Positions 56,704-64,000 of a stretch of 64,000 nucleotides of DNA are shown here, in pieces (the stretch's first letter is position 1; each line of letters opens with the position of its first letter). Under the pieces are notes generated by a model. That model was given only the letters and a program-made list of their open reading frames with translations, was not told the DNA's origin and did no database searches. Origin of the DNA: Amphiura filiformis (lineage: Eukaryota; Echinodermata; Ophiuroidea; Amphilepidida; Amphiuridae); the NCBI RefSeq assembly GCF_039555335.1, contig NC_092646.1:36143695-36207694 (forward strand), given 5' to 3'. Both the position numbers and the translations under genes were made by a program.

Positions 56704-57184
56704 CATGCACACTGAAGAAGAATTCCAAAACATTTTTAATGTTTAAACTGTGTGTCCGAGGGAAAGATACCGAATTAAGGGTGACACAGATCATGAAATG
56801 AGCTCTGTGGAAAATGTATCCAACAGTTACAGTAAAATGTACATCAGTTCTTTTAAAACATTTGAATTGCCATACCCTTATGCAGTAGAATACGGTCTCT
56901 TTATTTCTTATAAACTTAAAAAAATACTTCAGTAAGAAACAATTGTGAGTGCGGCGATACATTCAAAATATCTGAGGCTGACGGGACGCTTGACATGAAC
57001 ACATGTCTTGATCAATTTAGGGACATTTCACAGCTTTACTTCCGCTAAGGATATCCGCATGAAGGAGAAAACCAGGTCCACCTTAAAGAACTATACGTCA
57101 TGCACCTTAAACTTGCCCTAAAGAAGACCTCTTTGACTTGCTATATAGTCACGATAATGATGCACGCCGCGATTTAGTAGCCCA

Positions 57185-57400
57185 ATTGGGCGACTTTTTG
57201 AATACTTTCAACAGAATTTTTGACTGTTTCCTGTCTCATATAGAAATCAATGGTTAAGAAACAAATTGGGCGACTTTTTGACATTGGCCACGGCGATTAG
57301 TTTTATGTTCCATAGAAACCAATGATTATGGAAAATATTGGGCGACTTTTTAGTGATTTGACCCGCCGCGATTCAGGCGGAAAATCATTTGGCAACCCTG
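57185..57400. repeat. TTGGGCGACTTTTT repeats
   Basis: TTGGGCGACTTTTT occurs three times (about 57187, 57267 and 57338) with CATAGAAA(T/C)CAATGGTTA between. Similar AATTGGG..CTTTT and CATAGAAATGGTTAAGAA words lie near 2550-2590 in GLE1 intron DNA. Confidence 0.5.
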
Positions 57401-57578
57401 TATAAGTTATTGAGATGTGACAGTTGCTGTCAGAAGATGGGCCCATCAAAATATTTGGAGTGAAGATTACAGATAGGCGTTGATGGATTTAACCAACTTC
57501 GGATGACTTCAATTAAATAGCATGATATAATGTGAAGATTCAGGTCAACAACATGTTATCATGGTTATAGGTATATAA

Positions 57579-57901
57579 GGGGCGCACCATTAGATTTCCA
57601 GGGGGGCATGGGAGTTTTTAACTAGTGAGAAAAAAAAAAAAAACTTTGCCCACTAGTGAGAAAAAAAAAATTAATTTTGCCTCACTGATGAGTAAAAAAA
57701 AAATTTCCCCACCCAACTTTGTATAAATATGTACATTAAAATTGAAAAAAAATAACTTCGCCGCCAAAGGCGGCGAAAAAAAAAAATTTGGTGCTCTTGG
57801 AGGCGAAAAAAAAAAATTCCGCCGCCTTCGGCGGCGAAAAAAAAAATTCTGCCTGACCCAAACTCCCATGCCCCCCCCCTGAGAATCTAATGGTGCGTCC
57901 C
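57579..57901. mobile_element. TAA-flanked MITE with poly-A and GCCGCC hairpins
   Basis: The ends GGGGCGCACCATTAGATT and AATCTAATGGTGCGTCCC are inverted and flanked by TAA on both sides, Harbinger-type. A second inverted pair is GGGGGCATGGGAGTTT / AAACTCCCATGCCCCC. The interior alternates A9-12 runs with CGCCGCCAAAGGCGGCG and CCGCCGCCTTCGGCGGCG hairpins. Confidence 0.8.
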
Positions 57902-58303
57902 TAAATGGTGACAATAATTTGAGGGGTATGAGTTGAGAAAGGTTTCATGGCAGGTTTAAATGTCCCTGGATTTGGAAACGAATTCCTTAAAGCAACACAG
58001 TGCTTTCGTCATTCAGAAAATTCAGTTTTTTGCACTTTTGTTAATTAGATGTGCTATTTATCTTGGTAGAGATTGAAAGCCATGTATTAAAGACAAAACA
58101 GGACATTTTATCTTCTCTGCTTTAATATGTAGAGAAATTAGCTGCATACCGGTATGTATTTGAAGGGTGTCTCAGGTGAATGAACTGATATGGTGGGAAT
58201 TACCTTTGTGGCAACTTTATGCTAAGGAATTTCCCAGGTAGGGTATAGATATGTGACATAATAATGCGAAAGAGACTATGGTACTAACACGGTAATAACT
58301 TAA

Positions 58304-58676
58304 TAGGGCTGTTGTCGACATGGCTGTTGTCGACAATCGGAAAAAATTGGGCTAATTGTCGACAAAAACTAGTCATTAAAATATTAGAGATAAGCTTAAG
58401 ATCACACAATTATTTACCATTAAATAAAAAAAAAGTAATAATTGAGCATAAGATAACAATCATAGGGTGGATTTTGCAATGATAAGTTACCGATATGATT
58501 ACGTGTAATTGACAGTAATATTAAGATGTGAATAAACGACGCATAACGTGGTCTCTGAACTTAATATTTGGACTTTATTGATGTATTGCTTTGTCAACAA
58601 CTAGCCGACGTCGGATCATGAGATTTGACGGTTGCCGGCTAGTCGACAATGAAAATTGTACTCGACAATAGCCCTA
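58304..58676. mobile_element. TAGGGCTGTTGTCGAC-ended element
   Basis: The ends TAGGGCTGTTGTCGACA and CTCGACAATAGCCCTA are inverted. GTCGACAA words repeat just inside both ends and CTAGTCGACAAT pairs with ATTGTCGACAAAAACTAG. The target duplication is unclear. Confidence 0.65.
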
Positions 58677-59114
58677 ATTATATCACGATACTGCCGAAGC
58701 CCCATGGTTCAGATGTGATGTGGAAACCGCTCATGATGCAGTCATGTCTACAGTAGAATTCATCTCGACCTTTGGAGGACTTAAACCCCATTAAAAGCTA
58801 TTAAACCAAGATAACACTCATTGAAGCAGCTCAACTGATTAAATCAGATCTTCTCTGGTTGTGCACAAGTGTCTGTTTTACATGTGCGACATCGCAATAA
58901 AGCTGGTATTATAGCTTCAGTTGGGTAACCGATTATAAAGGAAACGAAAGGAAACAATGGTATGTGTACCTTTGTCACGAAATGAGACAATGACCTGCTT
59001 TTTGTTAACCAGCATTCTTAAAATGAGCAACATAATGATTGTTGACTTAACACGGTTTGGAAATAATTTCTTCATATTTTTGGTGTTATCTGTCGTTTAC
59101 ATATCCTTCCTAAA

Positions 59115-59445
59115 ACACAAAAGTGCGACCCTCTCCAAACATCTAAATTAGCTAAAATTTAGGACATGTTACAAAACTATATTTTCTAGAACCTATTTAG
59201 AATAGTTTAAATGTAGCTTGTACCGTTTTTTGTGGCATCCTTCAGAACGGAGCGGTCCGTTACCAATATAGCTCAATATTTTCGGTCAAATCTCCATTCA
59301 ATTAACACGGGGAGTTGGCTAGCTATGAGCTAGCTATGCTTTGCCCTCACTCATATTTTACAAAAGTGCGACCATTTCTGAACATCTAACCTAGCTGTAA
59401 TTTTAGGTCATGTTAGAGAAATATATTTGCTAGAAGTTTGGAGAA
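59115..59445 (+). repeat. imperfect direct duplication of about 240 bp
   Basis: CAAAAGTGCGACC, AACATCTAA, TAGCT-AAATTTAGG and CATGTTA-A-AAATATATTT(T/G)CTAGAA recur in order from about 59118 and again from about 59358. No coding meaning was seen. Confidence 0.6.
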
Positions 59446-60065
59446 TAAATTAAATATTGGCTGGTTATTTTTCACACAGTGATGTTAACTAGGCAAGTGT
59501 CCATTCTTCCAACATACATCATTTGTAGAGGTCACGCGTCAATGGTGAGAGCACTGTGTATTGTGTATAGGAAAACGGACAGTAACTGCAGTATGTCTAG
59601 TTTAATAACAATCATAATAAGGGCTCAATTTTAGATATCTTTCTTGGTCTGATCTATAATAGTTCAAAACCAGTTCAAAAAGTAAAAAGTTGCAATCAAC
59701 TTTAAGAATGCATACATTGAAGATGTCCTGAGATGACCCTTCGCTAAAAGTGTTCAGTCAGGTGGCAGCAATACGCTCACACCTCTCTATATGACGGATT
59801 GTTGACTTGCAATATCCGTTGCTCCCTTACATTGTTACCATTATACCCCGTACACCTGTAGGTTAACTCTCCAAAGGAATGACATGGCATGCATACCCAT
59901 GTGTGAGTACCGTTCACACGATGCTCACTAAACTTGAGTTTAAAGATCCCGAGCCGCGGCTGTCAAAGCTGTAGGCCCTACGCAATATACACAGGACCTA
60001 AATATGAAAGCGGCGCGTTGAGGCTCGTGATTTAGGCTGAGCTCGGCCTGAAAACCTTTAAGGAA

Positions 60066-60275
60066 GCCCTGCCAGAGCAGTTCGTCTGGGGTGAACCAAA
60101 CCTGTCTGGTTATTAAATTAATCAGTGACAAGGTTATCTCTGAATTTGACAGGTGCTAATTGATGTTTTAATGTTATTGCACCAATTTCCACCTGTCAAA
60201 TTCAGAGATAACTTTGTCACTGATTATTGATTACCAGGCAGGTGGTTCACCCCAGAAGAACTGCTCTGGTGGGGC
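60066..60275. mobile_element. 210-bp foldback MITE
   Basis: The arms GCCCTGCCAGAGCAGTTCGT and GAACTGCTCTGGTGGGGC pair, followed by CTGGGGTGAACC / GGTTCACCCCAG and CAGTGACAAGGTTATCTCTG / CAGAGATAACTTTGTCACTG. The loop contains AATTGATGTTTTAATG. Confidence 0.82.
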
Positions 60276-60279
60276 TGTC

Positions 60280-61080
60280 TAACGACTGCAGTGCTGCAGT
60301 GCCTACCCAACTTGCTCTGCCTTTATCAAGCCCCGGAGGGGGTCAAGCTATATGACTTTCAGTTAACTTACACTCTAGTTTAGTTTATGCTCGTCTGAAC
60401 GGACATGTGGTCTCAAGACGAATCAAGTCATACGAATGATAGATACATGACCCACATAAGAGTATCATCAAAATTGTTAACAGGTATCCTCAGGCGCAGG
60501 GAAAGTCCCCTATTATCATCTTACACAACAGAGCAACTTGAACCAGAATGAACCCTCTTTTGTGTCCACAACATACATAACAATGCCTAAACTTATCGAG
60601 GAGCTCGCGGCTAGGTCTTGAGGTTGCCCTTAACAGCTTGATCCTTTCTTCTTAAAGTTTGGATAATTTTTTTTGCAACGTTTACACCTGTTTTGTGATA
60701 TGAAATAGCCCATTTTTAGCGAGATCCAGAAATAGCTGTATGGTAATTTTATCCCGGGAATTTGATACACGAAGATCTTCTTCTGCGGTCGTTCACCTCC
60801 TCCCAAGCTGCAATTTTGAGCTATATTTTGTATTAAAGATATACTTCTAGAAAATGACTGCATCGATCATTTCATGTCCTCGATCATCGATGCGGCCCAT
60901 TGACTATATTGCCCATGAGCACTTACTAATGCTTGTAAATAAACTTCAATGCATCCGCCTCCGGACCTTATAATGTGAAAGCACCTAAAACGCGAACTTG
61001 AACTTACGAAGTATGTTGAAAAGCACATAATTAAAACATAAGATCATGGAGGTGACAATAGATAATAAATCCTGAATGCA
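60280..61080. other. non-coding stretch, unassigned
   Basis: No exon or clear repeat was recognised. Confidence 0.4.
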
Positions 61081-61104
61081 TAGTTGCGTACAGTTATATA
61101 TCTA

Positions 61105-61880
61105 CGCCTTTTCTATTCTTCTATTCTATTCTATTCTATTCTATTCTATTCTATTCTATTCTGCTCGAATCTAATCTATTCTATTCTATTCTGTTCCACT
61201 CTATTCTATTCTATTCTATTCTATTCTATCCTGCTCTATTTTATTATATTTTATTCTATTCTATTCTATTCTATTCTATTGTTCTATATTATATGCTATA
61301 CTCTTTTTTCGCTAATATATTCCATTCTACGCTACTCTGCTGTATTCTATTCTATTCTATTCTATTCTATTCTATTCATCCGTTCCGTTCTCCCTTTTTC
61401 TTTTATTCATTACTGCAGATCCGTTCCATTTAAGTATATTTATTCTATTCTATTCTATTCTATTTTATTCTATTCTATTCTACACAACGCTACACTATAC
61501 TATACACTACACTATACTATACTATATACTATACTATACTATACTATACTATACTATACTATACTATACTATACTATACTATACTATACTAACTATACTA
61601 TACTATAAATCCGTCCCATATCATTCAAATTTACTCTATTCTACTATTCTGTTCTGGTCTGTGTGTTCTATTCCGTCCCATCCATTCCATTCTATTCTAT
61701 TCTATTCTATTCTATTCTATTCTATTCTATTCTATTATTCTATTCCATTCCATTCCATTCCATTCCATTCTATTCTATTCTATTCTATTCTATTCTATTC
61801 TATTCTATTCTATTCTATTCTATTCTATTCCATTCTATTCTATTCTATCCCGTTCCATTCCATTCCATTCCATTCCAAGT
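61105..61880 (+). repeat. pentanucleotide microsatellite (TATTC)n, (ACTAT)n, (CATTC)n
   Basis: Long runs of TATTC (61105-61380, 61441-61480, 61690-61830), a block of ACTAT at about 61490-61605, and CATTC blocks at 61745-61770 and 61855-61876. ORFs across it read as (YSILF)n and similar and are artefacts of a period of five in all frames. Confidence 0.95.
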
Positions 61881-62195
61881 GGTTGAATATATTACTCATT
61901 AACAGTATTCTCATCCGAAACAACTTATCAGGTACCGTTTCTTTCATTACAAATGATGCTTTCACACGTGCAATATCCGTTGCCCTATTTCGCAAATAGG
62001 TCAACTTTAAGGGTCTATTCCTCTGTGCTGTTACGGCAGGAAACTGCCTGTTTCCTCCCCCTATATCAGTATGAGAGTAATGACTCCTTCGCCCGGGATT
62101 TAAAAAAATGAGTCCAAGTTCATATAAAATGTTAAGAGGATCGGTAAATCAGCTACTGAGGTATTTTAGCATGAAACAATAATTCCATTACTAAA

Positions 62196-62329
62196 CTATG
62201 TTTTTACACATGTTTGTGCTACACGTCTATGAAGAAAACTCGAAGATGATGTTCTACCGAACCTTATCCTGCATAATACTGCACCGTCCTCCTACCAAAG
62301 ATCCCGCGTTTGCTTGCTTCGGAATCCGG
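62196..62329 (+). repeat. 134-bp direct repeat, left copy
   Basis: ATGTTTTTACACATGTTTGT through GTTTGCTTGCTTCGGAATCC. The right copy is at 62697-62838. The pair flanks the element at 62333-62693 almost exactly. Confidence 0.85.
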
Positions 62330-62332
62330 GGG

Positions 62333-62693
62333 GGTATACCAAAAAAAATTGGTGGGTATGTTCCCCCATAATTTTGAGGTGGTGACTGCGTACCGATAAA
62401 GGGGTCTTTTGGAGCTACAAACAAATAAAATGGGGGACTTTTGGAGCTGCGAACAGTTAAAATCAAGGGTCTTTCTTAGCTTTCTGGTTGAAAATCGCCT
62501 GAAAAGGCCAGAAATAGGAGGAATGTGCAATTTTGGAGTCATTTAGAGATGAAATTATCGAAATCAAGGGTCTTTCGGAGCTTTATTTTGGTCAAATACT
62601 GAGGCGGTCTTTCGGAGCTGCGAAATCCAAAAAGGGGGGTCTTTTCGGGGGAACATACCCGTATGGTCATTTGTGTTAAGTGCCCCCGGGGAA
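62333..62693 (+). mobile_element. GGTCTTTCGGAGCTG-family element, copy 5
   Basis: The left end TTGGTGGGTATGTTCCCCCA and right end GGGGGAACATACCCGTATGG give the clearest inverted termini of the family. The interior has four GGTCTTTYGGAGCTG-like phrases. Confidence 0.7.
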
Positions 62694-62696
62694 ACC

Positions 62697-62838
62697 ATGT
62701 TTTTACACATATTTGTGCTATAACGTTTCTATGAAGAAAACTCGAAGATGATGTTCTACCGAACCTTTATCCTGCATAAGCCTATACTAGCACCGTCCTC
62801 CAACCAAAGATCCCGCGTTTGCTTGCTTCGGAATCCCG
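62697..62838 (+). repeat. 134-bp direct repeat, right copy
   Basis: Same order as 62196-62329 with about eight extra bases (e.g. AAGCCTATACTAGCACC). Roughly 90 percent similar by eye. Confidence 0.85.
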
Positions 62839-62839
62839 T

Positions 62840-64000
62840 TCGGAATATTTTTAACGGTGTCGATATCAATATCTATGATATCTGTAGCCCGGATCTGCAG
62901 TACAATATTTGACTACTTTCCTTCTTTTCATGCTTATTTTGTAAACCTGTAACGTGTCAAAAGCAACAGTGAAAACAAGCATTATCTTTCAAATCGGTGA
63001 ACAATACCGTCCGACTTTCGGCAATTTGTAACTATATCGCCCACCCCTGGCGGCGATTTAGCCATGAGCTCCATGACCCACTCCAGCATACGTGCTCTAT
63101 CACACTTTTATCAGCTTCCGATTGTTTTAATTACACTTTGTGCTACACCAACTAATTAGGATTGCCTCATTGTGATTTAGATTCCTTAATCATTGTTAAT
63201 CTAACCACAAAGCACGGTTTGAATATCAAGGTAATTCAAAAAGTTCTGCTTGAACTCAAACCCGGGCCTCAGTATCAACTCCACTTTTAGATGGTTTCCC
63301 GGGTATGGTTTGCAATTGCATAATTAAGTTTGTGATGTTAGTTTCAATATCTTTTTGCACGTTTCAAATACATTAACACAGTATAATTGACAAAAACTCT
63401 TTTAAAAAAACATTACGCCGCTGTCGCGTCGGGCACCGCTGTTTAGCAAATAAATACTGCGATAGTAGCTATAAATTCAAGAATGTTCTTAAATCATACT
63501 TAAAAGTTTTGACAACAAGCTACTACAAAGTCTCAAAAATGAAAAGTCTTAAAGAACTGAAGATGTGGACGTGAGGGGTGAAGGAGAACATTTTGAACGA
63601 CCCTCATAATTATCGATGTAAAACTAGGGATGTAAAACTTTATTGTAAATGTTACCGGTGTGTGATGATGTTATGAAATTTCCTTAGTTTAATAATGAAA
63701 CTGTTGGTAATTATTGTAGGATATTTAGTAACTAAAAACATGTGATATTTTACGTGATTGGTTGGGAAAAATCATGGGAAGAAGATCATGGTATTCAAGT
63801 AAGAGTCTCAAACATCAACTAAGCTTGTTAAGGGTCACTGACCTATGATTTAAGGTCATCGACCTATGACACATGAACATAAGCTGGTCATCCAGCTGGT
63901 CAGCATGATGGTCAGTTATGTTTGTGTGCTGTGCCATGTAAAGCTACCCAAGTCGCTTTGAAAAAAATGAAAAAAATTTGTTGTTATGCCAAAAATCTCA
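62840..64000. other. non-coding end of window
   Basis: No exon or clear repeat was recognised. A B-box-like GGGTTTGAGTTC lies on the minus strand near 63260 without an A box. Confidence 0.4.

Noticed and set aside
57618..57914. 98-codon minus-strand ORF rich in Arg and Phe
   Set aside because: Created by the GCCGCC and poly-A modules of a MITE.
58957..59151. 64-codon ORF with a hydrophobic stretch
   Set aside because: Hydrophobic only because the region is AT-rich, and no gene context was seen.
61084..61999. ORF of 174 codons (YSILF repeats) and its overlaps
   Set aside because: A pentanucleotide repeat gives open periodic frames; pure microsatellite.

Overview
This window is nuclear DNA from an animal: genes are split by GT-AG introns, coding density is very low, and short inverted-repeat elements and tandem repeats are everywhere. 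The one clearly identified gene, GLE1, reads like an animal protein. The general character of the repeats (many short foldback elements, frequent taggcctac-type words, cgcgcgaagcgcgc-type palindromes) suggests a marine invertebrate, perhaps an echinoderm, hemichordate or similar deuterostome. That placement is an inference and not firm. No rRNA, CRISPR array or bacterial-type operon was seen.

Layout. 1-17,105 (+): the 3' half of GLE1, the mRNA-export factor of the nuclear pore. Seven coding exons encode the conserved C-terminal domain through to the stop. Exon 9,051-9,179 carries an apparent one-base frameshift. The GLE1 introns are full of mobile DNA: a 2.66-kb foldback element (4,013-6,669), LINE 3'-end fragments, many MITEs, and a 3.2-kb inverted-repeat-bounded block (12,962-16,135) that holds three different tandem arrays. 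17,841-33,960: a direct tandem duplication of about 8 kb made only of repeats. Each copy has one private insertion, which gives an order of events. 36,600-38,300 (+): two candidate first exons, an unrecognised protein with an N-myristoylation-type start (MGN..S) and a membrane-anchored short-chain dehydrogenase of the retinol/17-beta-hydroxysteroid dehydrogenase type. No later exon of either was found. 46,607-47,391 (-): a candidate terminal exon with a poly(A) signal and, upstream of it, a short P-loop (Walker A) exon-like segment; both are uncertain. The rest, to 64,000, is repeats: MITEs, a 19-bp minisatellite, a pentanucleotide microsatellite and unassigned AT-rich DNA.

There is no pathway-like gene cluster. 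What stands out is mobile-element architecture: (i) the foldback element with repeat-built arms, a degenerate FEN1/XPG-like GCD segment and a promoter-like divergent start; (ii) the array-bearing inverted-repeat block whose 71-bp satellite unit is itself a hairpin; (iii) the recent 8-kb duplication; and (iv) several dispersed families recognisable by shared ends (GGGCTATTCCA, GGGTATGTTCCCCC, GGGTAAATTGGGG, CAGCAAACACAAAACG). Identities and copy numbers were judged by eye; no alignment or database search was run.
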